Assembly: GCA_958296015.1 (NCBI GenBank)
Contig: CATQIH010000034.1
Coordinates: 1-64,000, forward strand
DNA length: 64,000 nucleotides
Origin: Cyclobacteriaceae bacterium
GTDB taxonomy: Bacteria; Bacteroidota; Bacteroidia; Cytophagales; Cyclobacteriaceae
Direction of reading: 5' to 3'
A program made the translations under genes and the position numbers. The notes under the pieces were generated by a model that worked only from the letters and a program-made list of their open reading frames with translations, searched no databases and was not told where the DNA came from. Positions 38,428 to 48,285 of this stretch are shown piece by piece (within the stretch, counting starts at the first letter, position 1; each line of letters opens with the position of its first letter).

Positions 38428-40941
38428 TCAAGTTTTCTCCTGTTGACCATCTTCAGTGGCTGTATCAACTTCTCCCTCATCATCATTCCCTTCTTCCAGT
38501 GGCTGAACGCAGGCTACAGAGGTAATAATATCATTTTCTGTGAGCCTGATCAACCTAACTCCCTGGGTGGCACGGCCCATTACCCTGAGTTCTGCCATAG
38601 CCATACGGATCATGATACCGGAACGGTTGATCAGCATCAGGTCGTCTTCATCCGTAGCTTCCAATATCGCTACCAATGGGCCTGTTTTGTCGGTAATGTT
38701 CATTGTTTTAATGCCTTTACCGCCTCGTTTGGTAATCCTATACTCTTCTACTGACGATCTTTTTCCGTAACCCTTTTCTGATACAACCAGCAAACTGTTG
38801 CTAAGGTTTTTAATACACAGCATTCCTACCACTTTGTCCTTGTCATCGGCTAGTGAAACCCCACGTACACCGGCAGCTGTACGGCCCATCGGTCTTACTT
38901 CCTGCTCATGAAAACGAATAGCTCTGCCCGACTTGATGGCAATAATAATTTCTGAATTTCCGTCCGTAAGATCTACATTGAGCAACCGGTCACCTTCATT
39001 GATGGTGATCGCATTAATACCATTGACTCTGGGTCTGGAATAAGCATCCAGCGATGTTTTCTTGATCGTTCCCTGCTCGGTACACATAATCAGAAAAGTA
39101 TTACTCAAATAATCTGCATCATTCAAAGACTTCACGTTGATCACGGCTCGCACCGAGTCTTCCGGTGTAATGCTGATCAGGTTCTGAATGGCACGGCCTT
39201 TAGCAGATTTTCCTGCCTCTGGCACTTCATAGACTTTGAGCCAATACAGTTTGCCCAGTTCTGTGAAGATAAGCAGGTAATTGTGGGTTTGTGCAATAAA
39301 CAGATGCTCTGTGAAATCTCCATCACGGTAGGCTGCGCCCCTCGAACCTACCCCCCCCCTGCCCTGTGTACGGTACTCATTGAGGTTATTTCGCTTGATA
39401 TAACCATTATGAGAAATGGTCAGCAGCATATCTTCATTGGGAATAATATCTTCCGTACTGATATCTTCGGCACTATAGACAATCTCAGAACGCCGGGCAT
39501 CTCCATATTTGCCTTTCATCTCCAACAGTTCATCTTTGATGATCTGCATTCTCATACCTCGGTCTTCCAGCACGTTTCTCAGGTGGGTAACCTGTTTGAG
39601 AACATCCTCGTATTCTTTCTCCAGTTTTTCCCTTTCCAGGCCAGTGAGTCGCTGCAAACGCATATCCAGGATAGCGCGGGTTTGTATTTCGGTAAGCTCA
39701 AACGAGGCCATCAGGCTATTGCGGGCAGTTTCTGCATCTCTGGAACTCCGGATGATTTCAATCACCCGGTCGATGTTATCCAGTGCGATGAGGTACCCCT
39801 GTAGCAGATGTGCTCTACGTTCGGCCTCATCGAGTTCAAACTGTGTTCTGCGAACAACAACATCATGGCGGTGATCTACAAAATGACCGATAATCTGCTT
39901 TAGGTTAAGCGTTTCAGGTCTGCCCTTTACTAGTGCTACATTGTTTACCCCAAAAGAGGATTGCAGCTGTGTATATTTATAAAGATTGTTAAGTACCACA
40001 TTGGGCACAGCATCTTTTTTGAGGTCATAGACAACCCGTAAGCCGTTGCGGTCAGATTCGTCACGTATGTCAGAGATACCTTCCATTCTTTTTTCGTTCA
40101 CCAGCGCGGCAGTTTTCTCAATCATCGATGCCTTATTGACTTGATAAGGAATCTCAGTGACGATGATCTGACTCTTGCCCGTCTTGGTCTCCTGAATCTC
40201 AGCCTTTGCCCTGATGACGATGCGGCCTCTGCCCGTCTCAAGGGCTGACCTTACTCCCTGATAACCATAGATGATACCACCGGTAGGATAATCTGGAGCC
40301 TTAACGTGTTTTATCAACTCATCTATTGTAATATCCTGATTATCAACATATTCAATGATGCCATCTACTACTTCGCTTAGGTTGTGAGGGGCCATGTTGG
40401 TGGCCATTCCCACGGCAATACCGGAGGTGCCGTTCACTAAAATATTAGGAATTTTTGACGGAAGGCACACAGGCTCTTCCGTAGAATCATCGAAGTTGGG
40501 TTGGAAATCGATGGTGTCTTTGTTGATATCAGCCAGCATTTCTTCGGCCACACGCTGTAACCGGGCTTCTGTGTAACGCATGGCTGCAGGGGGATCGCCA
40601 TCTACAGAGCCGAAGTTGCCCTGGCCATCCACCATCATATAGCGCATAGACCAATGCTGGGCCATACGTACCATAGAATCATACACAGAGGCATCACCAT
40701 GAGGATGGTATTTACCCAGCACCTCTCCTACGATTCGGGCTGATTTTTTGTGTGCTTTGTTGTGAGTGAGGCCAAGGTCGAGCATACCGTACAAAACTCG
40801 TCGGTGTACTGGTTTTAAACCATCGCGTACATCGGGAAGTGCACGTGATATAATGACAGACATAGAATAATCTATGTATGCTCCGCGCATTTCATCCTCG
40901 ATATTGATAGGAATAATGTTCTCGTTTTCGCTTTGCGCCAT
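38428..40941 (-). CDS. gyrA: DNA gyrase subunit A
   Basis: The 837-residue breakage-reunion subunit of gyrase. The N-terminal domain has [19 protein letters not shown], the quinolone-determining region [15 protein letters not shown] and the catalytic Tyr123 in [10 protein letters not shown]. The C-terminal beta-pinwheel has several gyrase repeats, with the GyrA-box-like KRGGKG near residue 745. The tail is acidic ([17 protein letters not shown]). At the position of E. coli Ser83 this protein has Ala84, with Ser following. gyrB is not adjacent. Confidence 0.96.
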   Translation of the reverse strand: MAQSENENIIPINIEDEMRGAYIDYSMSVIISRALPDVRDGLKPVHRRVLYGMLDLGLTHNKAHKKSARIVGEVLGKYHPHGDASVYDSMVRMAQHWSMRYMMVDGQGNFGSVDGDPPAAMRYTEARLQRVAEEMLADINKDTIDFQPNFDDSTEEPVCLPSKIPNILVNGTSGIAVGMATNMAPHNLSEVVDGIIEYVDNQDITIDELIKHVKAPDYPTGGIIYGYQGVRSALETGRGRIVIRAKAEIQETKTGKSQIIVTEIPYQVNKASMIEKTAALVNEKRMEGISDIRDESDRNGLRVVYDLKKDAVPNVVLNNLYKYTQLQSSFGVNNVALVKGRPETLNLKQIIGHFVDHRHDVVVRRTQFELDEAERRAHLLQGYLIALDNIDRVIEIIRSSRDAETARNSLMASFELTEIQTRAILDMRLQRLTGLEREKLEKEYEDVLKQVTHLRNVLEDRGMRMQIIKDELLEMKGKYGDARRSEIVYSAEDISTEDIIPNEDMLLTISHNGYIKRNNLNEYRTQGRGGVGSRGAAYRDGDFTEHLFIAQTHNYLLIFTELGKLYWLKVYEVPEAGKSAKGRAIQNLISITPEDSVRAVINVKSLNDADYLSNTFLIMCTEQGTIKKTSLDAYSRPRVNGINAITINEGDRLLNVDLTDGNSEIIIAIKSGRAIRFHEQEVRPMGRTAAGVRGVSLADDKDKVVGMLCIKNLSNSLLVVSEKGYGKRSSVEEYRITKRGGKGIKTMNITDKTGPLVAILEATDEDDLMLINRSGIMIRMAMAELRVMGRATQGVRLIRLTENDIITSVACVQPLEEGNDDEGEVDTATEDGQQEKT

Positions 40942-41195
40942 AAATCTGATAATAAATTAGGTATTTGGATTACCGTAAACGGCCATGTAATATTAAAGTG
41001 CAATTTAGCTAAAATTTACCAAAGTTCCCTATAACATTTTACAAACGGAACTCTCGTTTTACTTAACATAATTTTAGTTACATAAGTTTTAGTGGAGACT
41101 GTATATCTTAATTATTATATACTTCACAAATGTGTTCGTAGTAAACATCTCTATGAGCTTTCTTATCTGAGTTAAAATTTCCCTGGTTTTAAAAG

Positions 41196-41912
41196 CTAAC
41201 CCAATGTTTGCAACAAATCAGGGACAGATGGCCAGTGACCAGCGGTTTGGACAGGCACAAACTCAGCAAATAGTTCTTCGCGGTACCATCCGAGTTGCCT
41301 GGTTTTGGCTATTACCTGTCGATGCTGCGCTCCTTTGTAAGCATAATCTACCATTGCCTGACGATCTTTCCATACACTGAAGGTTGCCTGCTGAAGCAAG
41401 GGAATTTCTCCAATGCCTTTGGCAAACAGCAAATTAGAGCCTGCATTTGATAGGTGCTGGCTTACTCTGGGAACATGCCGCCAGAAGCTAGGTAGTTTCA
41501 AAGGATAAATCGTGGCACGGGTTAGTATGGCTACCGGTCCAGTGGTTACTTTATCTTTATGGATAGCAAATGGTTGTACGCCGTTCCACAAACCTTTGGC
41601 ACTGACAGGTTGCAGATAAACCGTCCACTGATGAACCGTGTGTTGCTTTAATTTTTGGAAATAAGAATGAGTAGTGAAAAAAGATACAGCCTGTTCTTCA
41701 CATTGCCAGCCCAGCAAAAAGGCATAAGTAGAAAAATCAGGCAATGTACTAAAACCGTCACCACTGCCACTGCCAAGCATTTTGCAGAATGATAGTCCGG
41801 GCACCTCAGCCGTCTTGCCTGTATATGCCTGCATCTGGCGCATGGCCCACCACTGCTGATACAGCCCTTCAAATTTGAAAAAAGTAATCGTAACGAATTC
41901 AGAAGAATGCAC
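41196..41912 (-). CDS. CrtA-like (spheroidene monooxygenase family) protein
   Basis: A 238-residue protein that follows the CrtA pattern over its whole length: FKMLGSGSGDGF-like core (here CKMLGSGSGDGFSTLPDFS), TRATIYPLKLPSFWRHVP, FAKGIGEIPLLQQATFSVW and the closing GWYREELFAEF. CrtA enzymes oxygenate C-2 of acyclic or monocyclic carotenoids to give 2-keto products. No phytoene or carotenoid synthesis genes are nearby, so the substrate is inference; a coloured monocyclic carotenoid as found in many Cytophagales is possible. Confidence 0.75.
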   Translation of the reverse strand: MHSSEFVTITFFKFEGLYQQWWAMRQMQAYTGKTAEVPGLSFCKMLGSGSGDGFSTLPDFSTYAFLLGWQCEEQAVSFFTTHSYFQKLKQHTVHQWTVYLQPVSAKGLWNGVQPFAIHKDKVTTGPVAILTRATIYPLKLPSFWRHVPRVSQHLSNAGSNLLFAKGIGEIPLLQQATFSVWKDRQAMVDYAYKGAQHRQVIAKTRQLGWYREELFAEFVPVQTAGHWPSVPDLLQTLG

Positions 41913-41967
41913 AGAAATTCAAATTTGTCACCATAAATATGATAGCTGCCCTGAGAAACCTCAGACA

Positions 41968-41993
41968 AGAAAAAAGCACCTAAAAAAGGTGCT
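41968..41993 (-). terminator. Intrinsic terminator for the small membrane protein gene
   Basis: AGCACCT (41975-41981) and AGGTGCT (41987-41993) form a 7-bp stem with an AAAAA loop. Read on the minus strand the stem is followed by a run of T, about 80 bp after the stop of the 81-residue gene. Confidence 0.6.
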
Positions 41994-42070
41994 CTCTTTA
42001 ACATGTATTAATGTCGGGCAGTTCAACAAACCAATGTTAGTTGAATATATCTGCTGATAAGACATTACAG

Positions 42071-42316
42071 TTAGTCGTTGCCTTCAAGCTTTACAATTTT
42101 GTTGTACAGACCGAGCAATAAAAATGGGGCAGCCCATTGTCCGACGAACAAAGCAGTTTCATCTTCAGGATCTTTCATAAGCTTCAGGGTCAAAGAGATG
42201 CCCATAGAACCCAATGCAGCCCATAGATATATATCTGAAGGTATTTTGGCGGTTTCGTTTTCAATCATTTTGGCTCTTTTGCCTTCTTTGCGGTTGGATC
42301 TTTTTAGAATTCCCAT
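42071..42316 (-). CDS. Small membrane protein of unknown function
   Basis: An 81-residue protein: a basic N-terminus (MGILKRSNRKEGKRAK), then two hydrophobic stretches, IYLWAALGSMGISLTLKL (about 30-47) and QWAAPFLLLGLYNKIV (about 61-76), with a short acidic loop DPEDET between. Positive-inside reasoning would put the N-terminus in the cytoplasm and the acidic loop outside. A dedicated terminator follows. No family is recognised; similar short proteins are common in Bacteroidota. Confidence 0.65.
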   Translation of the reverse strand: MGILKRSNRKEGKRAKMIENETAKIPSDIYLWAALGSMGISLTLKLMKDPEDETALFVGQWAAPFLLLGLYNKIVKLEGND

Positions 42317-42571
42317 AATTTAAATTTAATTTTTGTTTAAAAAATTGGTGTTATCATCTGTACAATCAGTTTGCCATACCAGTTGTTTTCATCCGGTGCA
42401 TTTTTTTTGTTCATATCTAAAAATTTTCTTTAAGTTGTATGCATATACTACCGAAAGTCTTTAGAACAGGTTAATTTGAAAGCATTTAGTTTAACTATAG
42501 TATAATACTATATTGTGCAGTATCTATGCATAAATATCAGAAACCCCATGACTGACTTCAAATATCCGAGC

Positions 42572-43474
42572 ATGAAACCTACATTACTGGTATTGGCTGC
42601 CGGTGTAGGAAGCCGCTATGGTAGCCTGAAACAGATTGATCAGTTTGGGCCTTCCGGAGAAACGATCATTGATTACGCTGTTTACGATGCCATTCGGGCA
42701 GGTTTTGGCAAAGTGATTTTTGTCATTCGTGAGTCTATTGAATCAGACTTCAGAGAAGTATGCTATAGCAAATTCTCCGATAAGATCGCCATAGATTATG
42801 CCCTACAGGAACTCGACCACCTGCCGCCAGGGATAGCATTGCCAGCCAACCGTACGAAGCCCTGGGGAACCGGCCATGCTGTGCTGGTGGCTGCCAACAA
42901 GATCAAAGAGCCTTTTGCTGTGATCAATGCCGACGATTTTTATGGACTGAAATCTTTTCAACTGATGGCTGATTTCTTGTCTAAAACAACAAAGGCTACC
43001 TACTGCATGGTGGGCTACCGGCTGAGTAATACTTTATCTGATCATGGGTACGTTTCCAGGGGAATCTGCCAGGTAGATCAGCAAGGATACCTGCAAAGTA
43101 TTACCGAAAGAACACATATCTACCGTAAGCCTGATCATCAGATTGTCTACCAGGCAGCCCAGGGTGAAGAAATACCGCTGAGCGGAGACGAGGTGGCCTC
43201 CATGAATCTGATGGGCTTCACTCCGGAAGTATTCGAGCAGTTTGAGGTTTCATTCAAAGCATTCTTACAGCAAAATGTACAGCATCCCAGGCAAGAGTTC
43301 TATTTGCCTTCCGTGGTCAACGAGATTATCCATGCGGGGCAGTTGAACGTACAGGTGCTGCATACCGATGAACAGTGGTTTGGCGTAACCTATCAAGAAG
43401 ATAAAGCCATTGTCCGACAGGCTCTTGGCAAACTGGTGGCGGCAGGCATATATCCCGAAACCCTTTGGAAGTAA
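42572..43474 (+). CDS. Sugar nucleotidyltransferase
   Basis: A 300-residue NTP-transferase-fold enzyme starting with the nucleotide-binding signature LVLAAGVGSRYGSLKQID. Further blocks are TRPWGTGHAVLVA-like KPWGTGHAVL, the metal-binding AVINADDFYG, and the C-terminal NEIIHAGQLNVQVL region. Members move a nucleoside monophosphate onto a sugar phosphate. It is the first gene of an operon with a phosphotransferase-fold kinase and a Na+/solute symporter, which points to uptake, phosphorylation and activation of a hexose or N-acetylhexosamine. I start at ATG 42572 because LVLAAG follows directly; ATG 42548 would add eight residues. Confidence 0.85.
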   Translation: MKPTLLVLAAGVGSRYGSLKQIDQFGPSGETIIDYAVYDAIRAGFGKVIFVIRESIESDFREVCYSKFSDKIAIDYALQELDHLPPGIALPANRTKPWGTGHAVLVAANKIKEPFAVINADDFYGLKSFQLMADFLSKTTKATYCMVGYRLSNTLSDHGYVSRGICQVDQQGYLQSITERTHIYRKPDHQIVYQAAQGEEIPLSGDEVASMNLMGFTPEVFEQFEVSFKAFLQQNVQHPRQEFYLPSVVNEIIHAGQLNVQVLHTDEQWFGVTYQEDKAIVRQALGKLVAAGIYPETLWK

Positions 43475-44589
43475 CCCTTAATCGATATCGTGCTTTGGAT
43501 ATAGAAAAGATTATCAGCCAGTTTTGCGTTGGAGAAGGAAAGTTCTTTTATAAGCCTTTTGGTTCCGGTCATATCAACGACACGTATGCAGTTCGTACAA
43601 AAGCGCGTGCACAGGATGCCTATCTCTTGCAGCGTATCAACCACCAAGTTTTTCAGGATGTGGAAGGGCTGATGCACAATATGCATTTGGTAACCGAGCA
43701 TCTGAAAGAAAAACTCAGCCTTCATAATGATCAGCATTTCAAGACGGTGACGATCATTCCTACCCGGCAGGGCGCGCTGTATTATCAGGGTGAAAACAGT
43801 TATTGGCGAATGCTTACCTTTATTTCTAACAGCCTTGCCTACGATGTGGTGACCGCTGACTGGCAGGCGTTTGAAGCAGGAGTTGCTTTTGGCAAATTTC
43901 AGCAGTTGCTGCAAGACATGCCGGTAGACAGCCTGAAAGAAACAATTCCGGATTTTCATAACATAGCCTACCGGTTCGACAATTTTGACAAAGCCCTGAC
44001 CCGTGATGTGGCAAAAAGAAAAGCAACCGCACTCCAGCAAATACAATTTGCCCGGGACAGAAAACCAGCCATGCTTGCCATGTATGCACGGGTGAATAAC
44101 CATGAGGTACCCGTCAGGATTACCCACAACGATACCAAGGTCAACAATGTGCTGCTGGATCGGCACACCCAAAAGGCACTGTGCGTGATAGATCTGGATA
44201 CTGTGATGCCCGGTGCCGTATGGTATGACTTTGGCGATGCTGTCCGCACCATTGTGAATACGGCAGCAGAAGATGAAAAGGCTCTGGATAAGATTGCCAT
44301 CAACATGGCTTATTACAAAGCTTTTACCTGTGGGTTTTTACAGCAAACAGCCCATATGCTCACTTATGCAGAAATAGAAGGGCTGGCTTTTTCTGCACAA
44401 TATATGACCTTTATCATGGGATTACGTTTCCTGACTGACTATATTGCCGGGGATATTTATTATAAAACAAAACACCCTCACCACAACCTGCAAAGAGCCA
44501 GTGCACAGTTTACATTGCTCGCCAAAATAGAAGACCATGCCAAAGAGATGCAGCAGGTTGTGCAGCAGGTTTATCATCAAAACTACTAA
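43465..44589 (+). CDS. Phosphotransferase-fold sugar kinase (N-acetylhexosamine kinase-like)
   Basis: A kinase of the aminoglycoside-phosphotransferase fold, about 364-374 residues. The N lobe starts with the phosphate-binding FGSGHINDTYAV, the C lobe has the catalytic ITHNDTKVNNVLLD and the metal motif VIDLDTVMPG. Within sugar-salvage operons such proteins resemble NahK, which phosphorylates N-acetylhexosamines at C-1, the substrate form a nucleotidyltransferase needs. There is no ATG at the front: TTG 43465 overlaps the preceding stop by 10 bp, and TTG 43495 gives a more homologue-like LDIEKIISQF start. Either implies translational coupling. Confidence 0.82.
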   Translation: MEVTLNRYRALDIEKIISQFCVGEGKFFYKPFGSGHINDTYAVRTKARAQDAYLLQRINHQVFQDVEGLMHNMHLVTEHLKEKLSLHNDQHFKTVTIIPTRQGALYYQGENSYWRMLTFISNSLAYDVVTADWQAFEAGVAFGKFQQLLQDMPVDSLKETIPDFHNIAYRFDNFDKALTRDVAKRKATALQQIQFARDRKPAMLAMYARVNNHEVPVRITHNDTKVNNVLLDRHTQKALCVIDLDTVMPGAVWYDFGDAVRTIVNTAAEDEKALDKIAINMAYYKAFTCGFLQQTAHMLTYAEIEGLAFSAQYMTFIMGLRFLTDYIAGDIYYKTKHPHHNLQRASAQFTLLAKIEDHAKEMQQVVQQVYHQNY

Positions 44590-44613
44590 ATTTAACCTTA
44601 TAATAACCAATAC

Positions 44614-46413
44614 ATGATTTTAGGTACCCTCGACTGGATCATTATCATCAGCTTTTTCATTCTTTCTCTGCTGATCGGATTATACGCGGCCCGTTCTGCG
44701 GGCAACAGTGTGGCAGACTATTTCCTCTCTGGCAGGAATATGTCGTGGTGGCTGCTGGGCGTTTCTATGGTAGCCACTACCTTTTCGTGCGATACGCCCA
44801 ACCTGGTTACAGACATTGTACGCCAGAATGGGGTGTCCGGCAACTGGGTGTGGTGGGCATTTCTGCTGACAGGTATGCTCACCGTATTTGTGTATGCCAA
44901 GCTGTGGCGCAGGTCTGAAGTAACCACCGACCTGGAGTTCTATGAGATGCGCTACAATGGCAAGATGGCAGCGTTTCTGCGTGGGTTTCGTGCCTTATAC
45001 CTGGGCGTGGTCTTCAATGTTATGGTGATGGCTTCCGTATCGCTGGCCGTCATCAAGATCGGAGCAGTAATGCTGCACTGGGAGGCGTGGCAGACCTTGC
45101 TGGTGCTGCTCTCCATCACAGGCGTATACAGCACGATTGGTGGGCTGAAAGGCATCCTGCTGACAGATTTTTTTCAGTTTATCATCTCTATGATCGGTAC
45201 CATTGGTGCTGCCATCATTTTGGTCAACTTACCGGAGGTTGGCAACCTTGAAATGCTCATGCAAAATGAACTGGTAGCCTCTAAACTCAGTATCTTGCCT
45301 GATTTCAACAATACAGATATGGTCATCACCCTGCTGGTATTACCCATTGCCGTGCAGTGGTGGAGTGTGTGGTATCCTGGTGCCGAACCCGGCGGTGGCG
45401 GCTACATTGCTCAGCGTATGCTGTCTGCCAAAAACGAAAAGGGTGCCGTGAAAGCTACTTTGTTCTTCAATGCTGCACACTACGCACTGCGTCCGTGGCC
45501 CTGGATACTGGTGGCACTGGCTTCGCTGGTCGTCTTCCCGACAGTAGAATCTATGCGGGTGGCTTTTCCTACCATCAATCCCGACATTATCCACAACGAC
45601 TTTGCGTATCCTGCCATGCTGAGCTTCTTACCAACCGGTTTTCTGGGGCTAGTGGTAGCTTCGCTGATCGCGGCATTTATGTCTACCATTTCCACCCAAA
45701 TCAACTGGGGTTCTTCCTACGTGGTTAACGACTTTTACAAGCGGTTTATGAACCCAGGTGCCACCGAGAAACAAATGGTACGGGTAGGACAAATTTCTAC
45801 TGTGTGCCTGCTGGTGGCTACCGGACTGTTTGCCCTGCTGCTGAGCAATGCGCTACAGGCTTTCGATATCCTGCTTCAGGTAGGTGCGGGCACTGGTCTG
45901 ATCTTTATCTTACGCTGGTTTTGGTGGCGTATCAATGCCTACAGTGAGCTGGCTGCCATGATTATTTCATTTGTAGTAGCCTTGTACTTTGAGTTTATCC
46001 ACCCTTACACAGGGATGGCACTGCCCGGTACCGGAGAAAAAATGCTGCTGGGTGTCGGCCTTACTACGGTGGGCTGGGTGGTGGTTACGTTTCTCACACC
46101 GCCTACCGACAAAGCGACACTGCGTAGTTTTTATAAGCGGGTGTACCCCGGCGGCCCTGGCTGGAAGAAAGTGGTAGAAGATGCGGAGAAAGACGGTGAG
46201 ATCATTGAAAAACAAAAAGGCTGGGATGTTCCCCAGGGCATTCTTTGCATGATGCTGGGCGTGGTGGCTGTCTATAGTGCATTGTTTGCCTTTGGGCAAT
46301 GGCTGTACGACAACATGGTCCTGGCCTCTGTTTTTACCGTAACAGGTATTGTATCTTCGTACCTTCTGTTCAAAGTATGGGGACAGATGAACCGGGAGTC
46401 TGATTTTATCTAA
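44614..46413 (+). CDS. Sodium:solute symporter (SSS family)
   Basis: A 599-residue membrane protein with about 13-14 TM helices, of the SLC5/SSS type. Typical features are the opening ISFFILSLLIGLYAARSA, DYFLSGRNMSWWLLGVSMVATTFSCDTP in TM1-TM2 and the later SLIAAFMSTISTQINWGSSYVVNDF, where Ser/Thr near the Na+ site is expected. The C-terminus carries an extra helix pair after residue 535. As third gene in the sugar-activation operon it should import the sugar that the kinase and nucleotidyltransferase process. It ends at a strong terminator. Confidence 0.92.
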   Translation: MILGTLDWIIIISFFILSLLIGLYAARSAGNSVADYFLSGRNMSWWLLGVSMVATTFSCDTPNLVTDIVRQNGVSGNWVWWAFLLTGMLTVFVYAKLWRRSEVTTDLEFYEMRYNGKMAAFLRGFRALYLGVVFNVMVMASVSLAVIKIGAVMLHWEAWQTLLVLLSITGVYSTIGGLKGILLTDFFQFIISMIGTIGAAIILVNLPEVGNLEMLMQNELVASKLSILPDFNNTDMVITLLVLPIAVQWWSVWYPGAEPGGGGYIAQRMLSAKNEKGAVKATLFFNAAHYALRPWPWILVALASLVVFPTVESMRVAFPTINPDIIHNDFAYPAMLSFLPTGFLGLVVASLIAAFMSTISTQINWGSSYVVNDFYKRFMNPGATEKQMVRVGQISTVCLLVATGLFALLLSNALQAFDILLQVGAGTGLIFILRWFWWRINAYSELAAMIISFVVALYFEFIHPYTGMALPGTGEKMLLGVGLTTVGWVVVTFLTPPTDKATLRSFYKRVYPGGPGWKKVVEDAEKDGEIIEKQKGWDVPQGILCMMLGVVAVYSALFAFGQWLYDNMVLASVFTVTGIVSSYLLFKVWGQMNRESDFI

Positions 46414-46426
46414 TAGTATACTCCAT

Positions 46427-46462
46427 AAAAAACGTGTTGCATAGTCTGACAATACGTTTTTT
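46427..46462 (+). terminator. Intrinsic terminator of the sugar-salvage operon
   Basis: AAAAAACGTGTTG (46427-46439) pairs with CAATACGTTTTTT (46450-46462), 13 bp with one G-U and a 10-nt loop, ending in six T. It starts 14 bp past the symporter stop. The A-rich 5' arm also gives a T run on the minus strand. Confidence 0.75.
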
Positions 46463-46655
46463 AGCGTAATTTGTAAAGGGGCAGCGTGTGCGATACACAT
46501 GATAGCATAAAAACATGCGTTTGCACAGCCTGCATACACATTTTTTTCAGCTAATTAAGAGGTTGCAGGCTATAAAAGTGCTTTTTTAACAGAAAAACGT
46601 GCCATACTGTCAGTAAAAGCCTAGTTTTTATCACAAATGCCTCTGTTGCAGGGCG

Positions 46656-46692
46656 TGTTACCACACAATTTAACGAAAATTATGTGGTAACA
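46656..46692. promoter_or_regulatory. Long operator-like palindrome in a gene-free gap
   Basis: TGTTACCACACAATT (46656-46670) and AATTATGTGGTAACA (46678-46692) form 15-bp arms with one mismatch around a 7-nt centre. The gap 46463-46873 otherwise holds no gene I can support. Convergent genes flank it, so it is not in a normal promoter position; it could be a binding site, an RNA hairpin or a remnant. Confidence 0.45.
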
Positions 46693-46873
46693 GTAAGTAC
46701 AGCGCATCTTTAGTGCTCACATGCATGGTCGCAGTAAGTTTTCCTTGTCTTTTTGTATAGTAATTTGAAGTTTTCCTGACATTGTGGCGCAAAACACCCC
46801 TTTTTTGTACTATCCCATGTATGTAAGAAAATAATCCATAGTATACCTTCCTTACTTAGTAGCAGGTTGAAAA

Positions 46874-46897
46874 GAATAGCTATCATCAAAGCTATTC
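46874..46897 (-). terminator. Hairpin terminator at the GH27 pseudogene end
   Basis: GAATAGCT (46874-46881) and AGCTATTC (46890-46897) form an 8-bp stem with an 8-nt loop; on the minus strand TTTTC follows. The stem overlaps the stop codon of the alpha-galactosidase remnant. Confidence 0.5.
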
Positions 46898-48158
46898 GCT
46901 TTTATACTGAAACACGTTATAGGGTATCGCTTTGCCCTTCACCTTGAGTACCACAATTCCGTGACCAGGCACCTGCATGGTGATGGTTCCATTGGTGGAA
47001 GAAGGATAGGCTTCTTTTGTCCAAAGATCAAGCATGGTGTAGGTAGCTATTGCCTCTACCCCTATTGATGCCAGGTCAAAAGAAATACTATCCGGTTTTT
47101 CTGACCTGTTCAACAACGCAACAGCCACCTCGCCGCTCATGGTGGAATGCAGGGGCTTTGCCCAGACTTCCAGATGGCCTTCATCTATCAGCCGCCTGGC
47201 CTGGTATACAAACGGACTTTGGTTGAGTGCAATCATGTCTTTGTTGGTGACAATCTCTACAGTTTCTGCCGACATATTAGTTAGATCGTTGCCCAGCAAA
47301 AGCGGTGAATGCATCATACACCACATAGAAAAATGAGCTCTGTCTTCTTCATAGCTCATACCTCTGCCCACCTGTAGCATATCCATATCGTTGTAGTGGC
47401 CCTTAGAGCTGTACTGCCATAAATCGGCATTCAGATCTATGATCGCCAAAATTGATGCAAAAGTATTATCGATATCACCTGAAATTCTCCATGAGTCTGC
47501 CACTTGTGTCACCCATTTTCCGGGAAACTCCCACCGGCACACGTTTGTACACGGCATCGGGGATTCAGTGCTTTGATGGTAGCGCCAATGTGAGTGTACC
47601 GGGTTTGTTCATCCAGCCCTAGCCAGTCGCCACCACACCAGTCTACTTTGATGAAATCATACTTCCATTGACGGAAGAACAGTGCCAAATCCTGCTCGTC
47701 ATGGCCATATAGTCCCACTCCTACGCCGATGGTATCCTTATCCCAGTAAGAAGCGCAGGTGTTGGCTCCGGCATCTGAATAAAGTCCGGCTTTCAGTCCC
47801 CTATCATGGATGTATGCTGCAAGCGATTTCATTCCGTTGGGAAATCGTTTTGGATGGACCAATAGCTTTCCATTTTCATCCCGGCCACCAAAAAAGCCAT
47901 CATCAATGTTGATAAAAGAATACCCCGCATCTTTTAAACCGGAAGAAACCATCGCATCCGTCTGCGCTTTGATGATGTCCTCATTGATATTGGCCTGTAG
48001 TTATTCCAGCTGGCCCAACCCATGATGGGTGCTGATTCGTGGTCTTTAGCAGTTGCTTCTTCGGTGGCAGGCTGGGTATCTGTATGTTTCTCTTGATACT
48101 TTTCTGAGTGGCAGGCCACTAAAAGCAGCGTGAATACGATGGTTGTTATCCTGTTCAT
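46892..48158 (-). pseudogene. GH27 alpha-galactosidase lipoprotein with two frameshifts
   Basis: Three consecutive frames join into one GH27 enzyme of about 420 residues. Frame one (from 48158) gives a lipoprotein leader LLLVACHS and APIMGWASWNNY. It shifts near 47995 into NINEDIIKAQTDAMV, INIDDGFFGGRDENG and the nucleophile segment FIKVDWCGGD. It shifts again near 47560 into CRWEFPGKWVTQVADSWRIS, with the acid/base Asp of SGDIDNTF, GHYNDMDMLQVG and the C-terminal beta domain. Each break needs only one or two bases, and active-site residues are intact, so inactivation is recent or reflects sequence error. It would release terminal alpha-galactose in the periplasm. Confidence 0.8.
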
Positions 48159-48197
48159 ACTTTGTTGTTGATGACATTTTGCACGCTGTCTGATTTG

Positions 48198-48209
48198 GCT
48201 AACGTTAGC
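48198..48209. promoter_or_regulatory. 12-bp palindrome, LacI-type operator candidate
   Basis: GCTAACGTTAGC is a perfect palindrome with a central CG, the symmetry of LacI/GalR-family operators. It lies 40 bp upstream of the start of the alpha-galactosidase remnant. No LacI regulator is present in the window. Confidence 0.45.
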
Positions 48210-48285
48210 TGCAATTTTCGTGGTTGTTTAGGATAGTCTAAAACTACAACCATTTAGCGCACGACTATATGATTTCAATCATCTT

